This document shows, piece after piece, positions 17,716 through 25,044 of a stretch of DNA of 64,000 nucleotides. The position numbers and the translations under genes are program-made. Under the pieces are notes generated by a model. It was not told the DNA's origin. It saw only the letters and a list, made by a program, of their open reading frames with translations, and did not search any database. Positions within the stretch are counted from its first letter, which is position 1; every line of letters begins with the position of its first letter. The stretch is from Microvirga soli (GTDB lineage: Bacteria > Pseudomonadota > Alphaproteobacteria > Rhizobiales > Beijerinckiaceae): assembly GCF_016734765.1 (NCBI RefSeq), contig NZ_JAERQE010000004.1, positions 62,001 to 126,000 of the forward strand, in the 5' to 3' direction.

Positions 17716-18207
17716 TTAAGCAGCCTTCTTCCGTCCGCGCTTGGCTGGAGCCTTCGCAGGGGCAGCTTTCACAGTATCATTGGCAGCGGCTTTGGCCTGA
17801 GCCGCTTTTGAACGTTGCTGACCAAGGCCCATGCTCTTCGCAAGTTCTGAGCGCCTTTGAGCGTAGGCGGGAGCAACCATAGGGTAATCGCGTGGCAGCC
17901 CCCACTTTTCCCGGTAAGCCTCTGGTGTCAGCCCCAACTTACCGAGGTGCCGCTTGAGCGACTTGTACTGCTTCCCGTCCTCCAAGCTGATCAAGTAGTC
18001 CGGCGTGACAGATTTCTTCACAGAGACGGCAGGAAGAGGCTTCGCTTCCTCCTGCTTCGCCGCCGGTTGGCCGATGTTCTGGAGGGCAGCGTGAACATTC
18101 CCGATGAGGCTCGGAAGTTCAGAGGCTGGTACGGAGTTGTTGGTCACAAAGGCTGACACGATGTCAGCCGCAAGCTCGATGTAGTTTGCTGTTGTCTCGT
18201 TGGACAT
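17716..18207 (-). CDS. Ros/MucR-family regulator without the zinc-finger ligands
   Basis: MucR/Ros proteins bind AT-rich DNA and silence genes, including horizontally acquired ones. The 163-residue protein has the family layout: N-terminal oligomerisation part (about 1-50), then PAVSVKKSVTPDYLISLEDG, KSLKRHLGKLGLTPEAYREK and WGLPRDYPMVAP, and a Lys/Ala-rich tail. In zinc-binding homologues the segment reads like C-L-E-D...H-L-M-T-H; here the Cys is Ser and the second His is absent (HLGKL). Zinc-independent Ros homologues are known from Mesorhizobium, so function may be kept. It has its own terminator and sits in the middle of the island. Confidence 0.9.
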   Translation of the reverse strand: MSNETTANYIELAADIVSAFVTNNSVPASELPSLIGNVHAALQNIGQPAAKQEEAKPLPAVSVKKSVTPDYLISLEDGKQYKSLKRHLGKLGLTPEAYREKWGLPRDYPMVAPAYAQRRSELAKSMGLGQQRSKAAQAKAAANDTVKAAPAKAPAKRGRKKAA

Positions 18208-18582
18208 TCAAGATCCCATTGGATGAGGTGTCTAAAAGGTGCAGCCTCATCTGCGCGCATTTTTACTAACTGAAAGATAGTGAACCGCAGCTATACGCAC
18301 GATCTAAGAAGTTCAAGTGGTGAATGTCGATTCCCAACTCCCATGGCAGATCGGTATTGGGAAGGGCGAACCCATAAAGATGATTAGCTCATCTCAATGA
18401 AGGGCAGCAGAGATGGTGTTTCCCGCTAGGTGAGCCAGCTTTTGGTGTAAGTGGCGGTCCTATGACTCAGAATAACGAGCGATATTCGTAATACTGATTC
18501 ATAATATACATCAAATGAGAAGTTATACTTTACAAATGCTCTTTTATATGAAACAATGAATCATCATCAATATTGACGGGGA
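18208..18582. other. AT-rich divergent control region
   Basis: The 375 bp between the divergent MucR-like gene and the gene at 18583 hold no frame or RNA that I recognise. The right half is markedly AT-rich, with TATGAT/ATATAC-like stretches, the type of DNA that MucR proteins bind. Autoregulation from here is plausible. Confidence 0.45.
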
Positions 18583-19725
18583 TTGCTCTTGGATCTTAGT
18601 CCGGAAATGAAACCGCGCGCATTCAACGGTTGGGCTCTCAGCATCCTCATCTCCTACGACGAAATCCATCCCGGTATTCTCCGATTTGCTATGGCCGCAG
18701 GCCCCCTGCGCCGACAAGCGACCTTTCTCGTGCTCTCGTCCTGCCATCATGAGGGGCCGGAGGGCATCGCAAGCCGTCTCGGCTCCCTTATCCCTCATGC
18801 TGGAACTGCTGATGCCGACCCGCGAGCGCGGGTCGCTCAGGTGCTCATGACCCGCCAGATTCGAGTGCGCGATCTCGTTCGTGTCGCCTATGGACCGTTG
18901 GAGGGGCTGGTCGGAGTTCTTGGCCGCTTGGGCACTAGCCCTCTGCATCCGGCTACCTACCGCACCATCGTCAGCATACTCTCTCAGCCTGAGCACCGTG
19001 TTCGCGCCAAGATTCTCCGGCAGATGGATAAGGTGGCTCCCTCTATGCCTGCGGTTCTGTTGGCGCTGAAGCCTCCCTTTGTTCTTACCAATCTTGTCGA
19101 GGGTCTGCGCTCGGTTGAGCAAGTGGCAGACTTCAAGACGACCATCGACTTGATCCTGAGCCTTGTGCCGCAGGTGACGGAACTCGAACTGGCCAAGAGC
19201 CTCGCTGATGTCAAACCCGAAAAGTTGGACGATTGGGCTATGCGGTGGTTGGATAAGGCCGGACTCTTTCCTGTCTCTCCGCCGATCTGCGATAACGGAG
19301 ATTTCGCCGTCCTTGGCTCGGCACAAGCGATGCAGGAGGCGGCGGCGCGCTTTAACAACTGCTTGGCGACTAAGATCCGGTTCTGTGTGGTCGGTCGGCA
19401 AGCCTACGTAGAGTACCTACCGGAACCCGCCATCATTGAAGTCCTGAGCCTCAGCCCGAACCATTGGCTTCTGACCGGCATCTACGGCCCCAACAACCGT
19501 CCTATCGATACTGCCACCGCTCACACGATCCACCGGAAGCTCGAAGCTGCTGGTATCTTGAGCCCCGCGCGGGTGGCGCAGGCCAAGCCTTACAACGCTG
19601 TGGCGCGGCTCCTCGGCATTAGCCAGTTCGATGGACTGGAGCTTGATGTGCTTGAGGAGGACGCAGGGCCTGACGATTTGCAGGCCATCGTGAACGAGGT
19701 GGCCAGAGAACTCCACGCCGCGTGA
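18583..19725 (+). CDS. Hypothetical protein, 380 residues, faintly PcfJ-like C-terminus
   Basis: The frame opens at a TTG with GGGGA nearby; another TTG at 18589 and an ATG at 18607 are alternatives. The first two-thirds are helical and Leu-rich. The last 130 residues contain MQEAAARFNNCLATKI, QAYVEYLPEPAIIEVLSL and LLTGIYGPNNRPIDT, which recall the H-C...G..NN pattern of PcfJ-like proteins of conjugative elements and phages. That resemblance is weak and unverified. Its stop overlaps the next gene's start by 4 bp, so the two are coupled and probably work together. Confidence 0.6.
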   Translation: MLLDLSPEMKPRAFNGWALSILISYDEIHPGILRFAMAAGPLRRQATFLVLSSCHHEGPEGIASRLGSLIPHAGTADADPRARVAQVLMTRQIRVRDLVRVAYGPLEGLVGVLGRLGTSPLHPATYRTIVSILSQPEHRVRAKILRQMDKVAPSMPAVLLALKPPFVLTNLVEGLRSVEQVADFKTTIDLILSLVPQVTELELAKSLADVKPEKLDDWAMRWLDKAGLFPVSPPICDNGDFAVLGSAQAMQEAAARFNNCLATKIRFCVVGRQAYVEYLPEPAIIEVLSLSPNHWLLTGIYGPNNRPIDTATAHTIHRKLEAAGILSPARVAQAKPYNAVARLLGISQFDGLELDVLEEDAGPDDLQAIVNEVARELHAA

Positions 19726-20285
19726 GCCTCATCATGCGCGCGTTTCTGAACCAAGCAGTGGTGGCAGGGTGGAAGCTGTTCGAGCCGGGGCTTGATACAA
19801 TCCTTTCCTCCCCACGGACGCTTCGGCTCGCGATCATCCTTGGAAGCCTCCTAATGATCGTGAAGTGGCCCGTGCTCGCCGTGGGGGTCCTGTGGATCTC
19901 AGTCGTCTGGGCAATTCCGCTGATGCTGTCGGATCGACGCGAACTCGTCCGTCTCCGTTCCGTATGCCAAAGCGCGGGGGCTGAGGCCGGAACTCTGCGG
20001 AATGTCCTGATCGCCGCGCAGGAACAGATCGCGCGTTTGGAGCAGGAGCTACAGGAAGCCAAGGAGCACCAAGGAAGGGAGAGCAAGGGCCATCGCGTGT
20101 TTCGGCGGGTTGGGTTGGACACGGCGGCACCAAGGTTCGTAATCGATGCGGCGCGCAAGGAGTTTAGGCGTCGGTTGCACCCAGATCTCCACCCGGTTCA
20201 CCGGAAGTTGGAAGCAGAGCGCCGCTTCAAGGAGGCTGAAGCGGTGTTCGATGAAATCTGGCGAGTGCGCGGCTTCTCAAACTAA
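19722..20285 (+). CDS. Membrane-anchored J-domain-like protein
   Basis: 187 residues from a GTG overlapping the previous stop (GTGA). A hydrophobic segment at about 35-67 forms one or two membrane passes, residues 85-120 form a coiled coil (LIAAQEQIARLEQELQEAKE), and the end resembles a J domain: ARKEFRRRLHPDLHPVHRKL, with the diagnostic HPD at 153-155, then FKEAEAVFDEIW. J domains recruit Hsp70/DnaK. The position of this one at the C-terminus behind a membrane anchor is as in DjlA-like or small anchored J proteins. The domain is short and divergent, so the call is moderate. Confidence 0.65.
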   Translation: MSLIMRAFLNQAVVAGWKLFEPGLDTILSSPRTLRLAIILGSLLMIVKWPVLAVGVLWISVVWAIPLMLSDRRELVRLRSVCQSAGAEAGTLRNVLIAAQEQIARLEQELQEAKEHQGRESKGHRVFRRVGLDTAAPRFVIDAARKEFRRRLHPDLHPVHRKLEAERRFKEAEAVFDEIWRVRGFSN

Positions 20286-20304
20286 GGAGGTTAGCAGCAG
20301 GGTG

Positions 20305-20344
20305 TCCTTAACAAGGCTCAACACTCCTTAACAAGGCTCAACAC
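20305..20344. repeat. Tandem 20-bp duplication
   Basis: TCCTTAACAAGGCTCAACAC occurs twice back to back (20305-20324 and 20325-20344), between convergent genes. The second copy touches the stop codon of the gene at 20344. It looks like a recent slippage duplication and shows no terminator features. Confidence 0.85.
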
Positions 20345-21429
20345 TACGCATCTTCCCCTTCGGGCTCTACCCTATGCTTCTCCTCAGCCTCTGTCTCCCG
20401 TTCCTCCATTACTCGCTCCTCCTCTTCGCGGAGGGCACGAAGCTCCGCCAAAAATTCAGCCATTTCTGGATCTGGATTGCAGCCCTCACCGTCGCGGAAG
20501 CAACGTTCTAAGTGTCCTATTGTGATCGGACTTAATTCTCCAGATGCTTTCATTAGGTACTCAAAAGCTCTCTGCGGGTTCTTTGGGACACCATAGCCAT
20601 TTAGGTAAATCACTCCGAGATTATTGTTTGCTGCCCAAAGACCCTGTTCGGCTGCTCGCTCGAACCAAAACTTCGCAGCGCGCCAATTAAGTCCTAACTT
20701 GTCTGGGAAGAGATCTTTATTCTTCTCTGTGTTGTGGTGGAAGGATAGACGCATACCGACCAAATTTTGATGTTCAGGATCGCCGTCAATTGCACGCTTC
20801 CAAGAGTCAAGAGCGTTGGCGCTTCCGCAATCGGTGTACCCGATTGCTGTGCTAGGTTTGATGCCTGTTTGCCCACCTTGTGGGAGAGCCACCTTCAAGA
20901 AGGCGATCTCATAAACTCCGACAACAGATTCGCGGATATATATAGGTGCAGTGTCATCAATCTTAAGCGACCCTTCAACACCAAGTCGAATTGGATATCC
21001 TGAGTTAAGTCGTGTTCCATTGAGGACGGTCAGCGTGTCGTCAATCTTCACAGATTGAAGTTTCAACGGCTCCCATCCGTCCTTGGCCCAAATGGGTGTG
21101 CTGATCTGTTGTGCTACTATTCCAAGAGGTCGGGGCTGATAATTATAATATTGTGAGTTGTCAGTGCAGGGATGCTTTGGCCAAGGCGGACCAAGCTGAT
21201 CGAAGAAGACACGCCCATCGTATGGCGAACGATAAAAGAAGACGACCGCTCCACAAACAGGGCATCTCGCGTTCGGGTTTACATAACTCTGTAATGTCGC
21301 TGTCTGTCGAGACCAAGATCGTACTGTTGGAGTTGGGGGCTGCCAGCCTCTACCGCCACCTCCAGTATCGCCTCCCCAACCGCAAGTACAATCTATTCGG
21401 TGGTTCCAAGCATTGCAGCCCAATTCCAC
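20344..21429 (-). CDS. Zinc-ribbon and Sel1-repeat protein
   Basis: 361 residues. The N-terminus is Cys-rich: Cys5, Cys14, Cys16 (CNAWNHRIDCTCGWGG), then CPVCGAVVFFYRSP at 56-69 and GPPWPKHPC ending at Cys88, suggesting one or two zinc sites. I recall the CPVCG...FFDxLGPPWPKHPC pattern from uncharacterised bacterial proteins. Around 249-300 there is a Sel1 unit (AAKFWFERAAEQGLWAANNN, LGVIYLNGYGVPKNPQRAFE), a helical repeat for protein contacts. The end is acidic and Glu-rich. Function unknown. The start codon choice is supported by the conserved Cys motif near the start. Confidence 0.65.
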   Translation of the reverse strand: MELGCNAWNHRIDCTCGWGGDTGGGGRGWQPPTPTVRSWSRQTATLQSYVNPNARCPVCGAVVFFYRSPYDGRVFFDQLGPPWPKHPCTDNSQYYNYQPRPLGIVAQQISTPIWAKDGWEPLKLQSVKIDDTLTVLNGTRLNSGYPIRLGVEGSLKIDDTAPIYIRESVVGVYEIAFLKVALPQGGQTGIKPSTAIGYTDCGSANALDSWKRAIDGDPEHQNLVGMRLSFHHNTEKNKDLFPDKLGLNWRAAKFWFERAAEQGLWAANNNLGVIYLNGYGVPKNPQRAFEYLMKASGELSPITIGHLERCFRDGEGCNPDPEMAEFLAELRALREEEERVMEERETEAEEKHRVEPEGEDA

Positions 21430-21624
21430 CTCCGAATAACAACGAAGTCACGGACATATTGAGGATTTTCGAGCACGAAGTGTCAATAGGGCGGCCTCGA
21501 TTGCCTCCTTTATTGCCGCCCTCGGTCGTACCGGGTCCAAGCAAGGATCACTTTAGCAGAGACGTGTCTGAGAATTGCGGTGTCACATACGGCTTATTCG
21601 TTGCCTTGATTTATACTTATAATA

Positions 21625-21936
21625 TTACAATGATCGGTGTGACAGGCAGTAGGCTCCACTCGCATGATATCCGCTTGGGCAGGAGCCTGTCTTTGGGATC
21701 GCGTGTCGGGCATCCTTGTACCCAAGGCAGTAGTCGCCTGATGTGTGATAGCCGCTCGGACAGGAGCCGACCTTTGGCAAGGCTGGTCTAGGATTCTGAG
21801 AATATGACACGCAGGCTCCGCCGCTGCTGTGATAGCCAGAGGGGCAAGTTCCAACCTTCGGGACTGCTTGAGCTAAGGCAGCCGGAGATGTGGCGAGCCA
21901 AACAGCAAGCCAAAGTTCAGTTTTACCTACCCTCAT
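21625..21936 (-). CDS. Small exported protein with three Cys-rich repeats
   Basis: The start at 21936 (MRVGKTELWLAVWLATSPAA) has GAGAAAG in front and gives a classic Sec signal peptide ending ALAQA, so the mature part is periplasmic or secreted. It consists of three units: VPKVGTCPSGYHSSGGAC, LPKVGSCPSGYHTSGDYC and IPKTGSCPSGYHASGAYC, spaced about 26-27 residues, each with two Cys that could form a disulphide. About 103 residues in all. I recognise no characterised family. An upstream ATG at 21978 is possible but would spoil the signal peptide. Confidence 0.7.
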   Translation of the reverse strand: MRVGKTELWLAVWLATSPAALAQAVPKVGTCPSGYHSSGGACVSYSQNPRPALPKVGSCPSGYHTSGDYCLGYKDARHAIPKTGSCPSGYHASGAYCLSHRSL

Positions 21937-22060
21937 AACTTTCTCGTGTGCTGTCCCCCAGAATGAGAAGAGGAACATAAGCTATCTAGGGATAAATTCT
22001 GTTGAAGACTAAGCCAGACTATGATCCTCTTCAAGGATGTTAGTTCGGAACTGAAGCGTC

Positions 22061-22570
22061 ATGCGAAAGAGAAAACGACAACGGCAAAACCCACGACCTA
22101 GCACCTTTAGCGGGATTGTCCTTCCGGGTGTCGTTGGAGAGGCAGGTTGGAGTACGCTCGGATATAATGAGAGCACGATCAGACGCTTTGCACGCACAAA
22201 CAGGCGCAATCCGACATCTGCTGAGCGGCATCTACACCGGATTCTAAATGATCTAAACGGGGGCGTTCTGCGAGGGAGCTTCAAAGTTCAGCACCCTATC
22301 AGTGGCAAGTGGATCGTTGACTTCTTCTTTCCAGAGATCCGCTTGGCCATCGAAGTGGACGGCAGCGTACACCAGCTAGAAGCTCAGAAGGTGCGGGACG
22401 CAGAGAAGGATCGCGATTGCGAGCGTTTCGACATCACTTTGATTAGAGTTCGAAATGCCGAGATCTTTGGAGAAAGAGAAATGCTCATTTCCAAGCTACG
22501 AGCGGCTTGGGTCAAAGCGAAACGACGGGAGAACAGGATAATTGGAAAGCCGTATGTGCCTCAAGCATAG
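22061..22570 (+). CDS. DUF559 endonuclease-like protein (Vsr-related fold)
   Basis: 169 residues. The core NRRNPTSAERHLHRILND, FKVQHPISGKWIVDFFFPE and LAIEVDGSVH is the DUF559 signature: Asp87 in VDFFFPE, Glu98 in IEVDG and His104, as in very-short-patch-repair-type PD-(D/E)XK nucleases. The family is common next to restriction genes and mobile elements, where its exact role is usually unknown. The N-terminus is strongly basic (MRKRKRQRQNPRP). The convergent resolvase gene ends 22 bp after its stop. Confidence 0.85.
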   Translation: MRKRKRQRQNPRPSTFSGIVLPGVVGEAGWSTLGYNESTIRRFARTNRRNPTSAERHLHRILNDLNGGVLRGSFKVQHPISGKWIVDFFFPEIRLAIEVDGSVHQLEAQKVRDAEKDRDCERFDITLIRVRNAEIFGEREMLISKLRAAWVKAKRRENRIIGKPYVPQA

Positions 22571-22591
22571 GCTGCTCGAACTACGTCAATG

Positions 22592-23200
22592 TCACTGCGG
22601 TGCAGAAAGATTGAGGCTCGTTACACCCTCACTCAGGATACGGTAGACGGACGCTCTTCCAATCTTGAGGCGCTTTGCGATCTCAGTGGCTCCAAGCTGC
22701 TCGACCTCGTGCAGACGCCGAACTTCGTTTGCGTCGATGGTCGCAGGCCGTCCCTGATAGGTTCGCTCGTGCTTAGGTTTTGCCCGGTCAGCAGCCTTTT
22801 TCGCCGCAATGCCGTCAAGCTGGCGCTCACGACGAAGGCGGGTCTCAAATTCGGAGAATGCCATTAACAAGTTGAGGAAGAGGTCGGAGGTGGGGGTGCC
22901 GTCGAGAACGACCCCGGCCTGATCAATGGCGCGGAACCGAACACCCTTTGATTTCCACTCGCTGATAATCCGTTGGAAATCTGCTACCGACCGGGCACAG
23001 CGGTCGATGCGGGTGCAGATCACCTCGTCGCCGTCACGAACAAACTGCATGAGAGCCTGAAATTCGGAGCGTCCATCAAGGGTCGTACCACTCCGCTTCT
23101 CTGCGAAAATCCGTTCGGCTCCGGCTTCTTCCAGCTTTGCGAGTTGCACTTCGAGGCTTTGATCGTCCGAACTTACTCTCGCATAGCCGATTACAGCCAT
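22592..23200 (-). CDS. Small serine recombinase (resolvase/invertase family)
   Basis: 202 residues starting MAVIGYARVSSDDQSLEVQL, with the catalytic Ser in ARVSS and Arg residues in ICTRIDRCARSVADF. The long E helix contains FSEFETRLRRERQLDGI, and a Hin-type HTH ends the protein (GATEIAKRLKIGRASVYRIL). It is complete and of TnpR/Hin size. It is distinct from the large integrase at the left end, so it may belong to an older element inside the island, act as a resolvase or invert something. No transposase is seen beside it. Confidence 0.93.
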   Translation of the reverse strand: MAVIGYARVSSDDQSLEVQLAKLEEAGAERIFAEKRSGTTLDGRSEFQALMQFVRDGDEVICTRIDRCARSVADFQRIISEWKSKGVRFRAIDQAGVVLDGTPTSDLFLNLLMAFSEFETRLRRERQLDGIAAKKAADRAKPKHERTYQGRPATIDANEVRRLHEVEQLGATEIAKRLKIGRASVYRILSEGVTSLNLSAPQ

Positions 23201-23212
23201 TCGCGCTCCAAC

Positions 23213-23309
23213 TGTCTCGTATGGTTCTTAGAGAACAGTAATGATATGTCTCGAAATTGTCAAGCTTACCCTAATAAGACGCATGAGGCATGCGGGAAAT
23301 GTCTCGTAA
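23213..23309. other. Three TGTCTCG repeats upstream of the resolvase gene, possible res site
   Basis: TGTCTCGTA (23213-23221), TGTCTCGAA (23247-23255) and TGTCTCGTAA (23300-23309) lie within 100 bp in front of the recombinase start. Resolvases bind multi-subsite res regions just upstream of their gene, so this is a candidate. The repeats are short and all face the same way, which is not the usual inverted subsite layout. Confidence 0.35.
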
Positions 23310-23412
23310 GTTCTGTACTGTCTGGGTAAACCCATTCAAAGCATCTTGCGAACACAATGGATCTGGGCACAGTCGCTTCCGGTTAGCGTCCCAACAACCA
23401 AGGTTTCTCCAG

Positions 23413-24777
23413 ATGCGTGTTTTGCGTCATTCCCATTCGTTGCTTCGGAGTGAGCAGTTTGGAGCGTTTGTACGGGATGCAACAAAGAAAGGCTGGACCG
23501 CTCTTACCGAAGTGATCGGTGATCGGTTGAGCAGCGCGCTCAGCACGGACCAAACGTTTCGCCAGTTGAAGCCTCGCGAGGCGAGTCCCTACGACCCTGT
23601 AGAGAGGGTCGCCAGTGAGATCTTTATCTTCCCCGATGGCTTTGCGATCTGTGAGCTTGTCCGACGCCGCACAAGGACAGGCGCTTTAGGCGGGATATTA
23701 TCAGGCGGAACGGCGGGAGATGGCGGTCATGCCATAAATGTCTCCGTATTGGCACAAAGCATCGATACTTGTGATCGGCTCCTGTGCGAGATCGCAAATC
23801 AATTTAGTGAGTTGGGGGGAACACTTTTCCCCATGACTTACGATCATGCGGATCGTCCCTTCATCAAGAAGGCACGAGGCGAATTTATCAACTTTGTAAG
23901 AGGTCTGAAAGAGACGGCAGAATTCGAAGAGCCTGAGTTTGATGATCCAGACCGCGAATTCGCCGTACTAATGGCGAACCCACCCTTGAGGGACTTCGCG
24001 CACCGTTTCGCACAACTCCGTCAGATGAACGACGCACAATTTACCTCAGAGATATCCTCTTTGCAGGCTGAGACTGACCTTGCTGCATTCTTACTCTCGA
24101 ATGCCTTTATAGCACGGGAGGTAGTTATTGAATGCAAAGCGCAGAACCAGCGCCTCGGAACTTTTGGCGGCAACATCAGCGATCTCAATCAACTTAAAAT
24201 TAGGTGCAGCATCTGTGGCAAGCACTATAAGGACGAAAGGGTATACTCCGCATACGCTCTGACAGAACGATTTAAGAGGCTGGTAAACTCAAGTTTATGG
24301 ATGAACATATTGGTGACACACCATCTCCTTGAGCTTGGTATTCCCAAAGAATTCATAGTTTGGAACGTGAGATTTGGGGCTGACGAGATCGACCTCATCG
24401 CGTGGGTGGATGGTTTACCTTGGATCTTTGAATTGAAAGATGCGGAGTTCAGCTACAATCATGCTCACGCATTCAACCATCGAAGGCTGCTGATTAAACC
24501 CCGCGTTTCAATGATTGTTAGTACAAAGTCTGTCTCAGCAGATGCGAAGTCAGTTTTCACTGCCTCGCAGCAGAGGGGCTTAGGCTCTCTGGAAGCTTTG
24601 GATTTGGAACCACTTCCGATCATGATTGAAGGCGCAAGCAGATTGGCGGAGCAGTTGCGAGCGGCACTTCAAGCAGAAAGCGCCTCCAACGTTTTGTGGC
24701 ATCTCCAACGAGGAATGGATGGCTTAGATAATTTTGTCGCACAAATCGTCGGAGCGAAATTCCTTCGCTTTGAATAG
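23413..24777 (+). CDS. Uncharacterised protein with PD-(D/E)XK-like core and Cys pair
   Basis: The likely start is the ATG at 23413 (MRVLRHSHSLLRSEQFGAFV), about 454 residues; the frame is open from 23290. The N-terminal two-thirds match nothing I know. Further on comes a zinc-like pair, IRCSICGKHYKDERVY, and then a nuclease-like core: ILVTHHLLELGIPKEF, ADEIDLIAWVDG and WIFELKDAEF, giving D-(12)-E-x-K as in restriction-endonuclease-fold enzymes. A single gene of this kind between the recombinase and attR is a good candidate for a stand-alone defence nuclease; that role is inference. Confidence 0.6.
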   Translation: MRVLRHSHSLLRSEQFGAFVRDATKKGWTALTEVIGDRLSSALSTDQTFRQLKPREASPYDPVERVASEIFIFPDGFAICELVRRRTRTGALGGILSGGTAGDGGHAINVSVLAQSIDTCDRLLCEIANQFSELGGTLFPMTYDHADRPFIKKARGEFINFVRGLKETAEFEEPEFDDPDREFAVLMANPPLRDFAHRFAQLRQMNDAQFTSEISSLQAETDLAAFLLSNAFIAREVVIECKAQNQRLGTFGGNISDLNQLKIRCSICGKHYKDERVYSAYALTERFKRLVNSSLWMNILVTHHLLELGIPKEFIVWNVRFGADEIDLIAWVDGLPWIFELKDAEFSYNHAHAFNHRRLLIKPRVSMIVSTKSVSADAKSVFTASQQRGLGSLEALDLEPLPIMIEGASRLAEQLRAALQAESASNVLWHLQRGMDGLDNFVAQIVGAKFLRFE

Positions 24778-25044
24778 ATCCAATTTTGAAACGGTGGCCA
24801 GCAAACGTCACCTCTATCCGTAAGGGTGAAGTTGGAGCCATGACGTAACTGACCCGTTCAGAGGGACCGACGCATCATTTCATCTGCCAACCGAGACAGA
24901 GGAAGGCTCGTGTCGCTTTCTGCTTCTTCATACCCGCACGATGTCGCAATGAAATAACAATTGTTAGAAAGTTTGCCGGATTGTGAAATGCCACACTCTA
25001 AAATTGTGAGTCCTGTCACTGCTCCCCTATCTCATCCAATTGTT
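24778..25044. other. Non-coding right end of the island
   Basis: About 270 bp between the last island gene and attR. I see no gene or RNA. It is AT-richer near 24950-25020. Confidence 0.5.

Noticed and set aside
23221..23234. GTTCTTAGAGAAC upstream of the resolvase gene as a LexA box
   Set aside because: It is a palindrome of inverted half-sites, not a direct GTTC-N7-GTTC repeat, so it does not fit the LexA type used in this genome.
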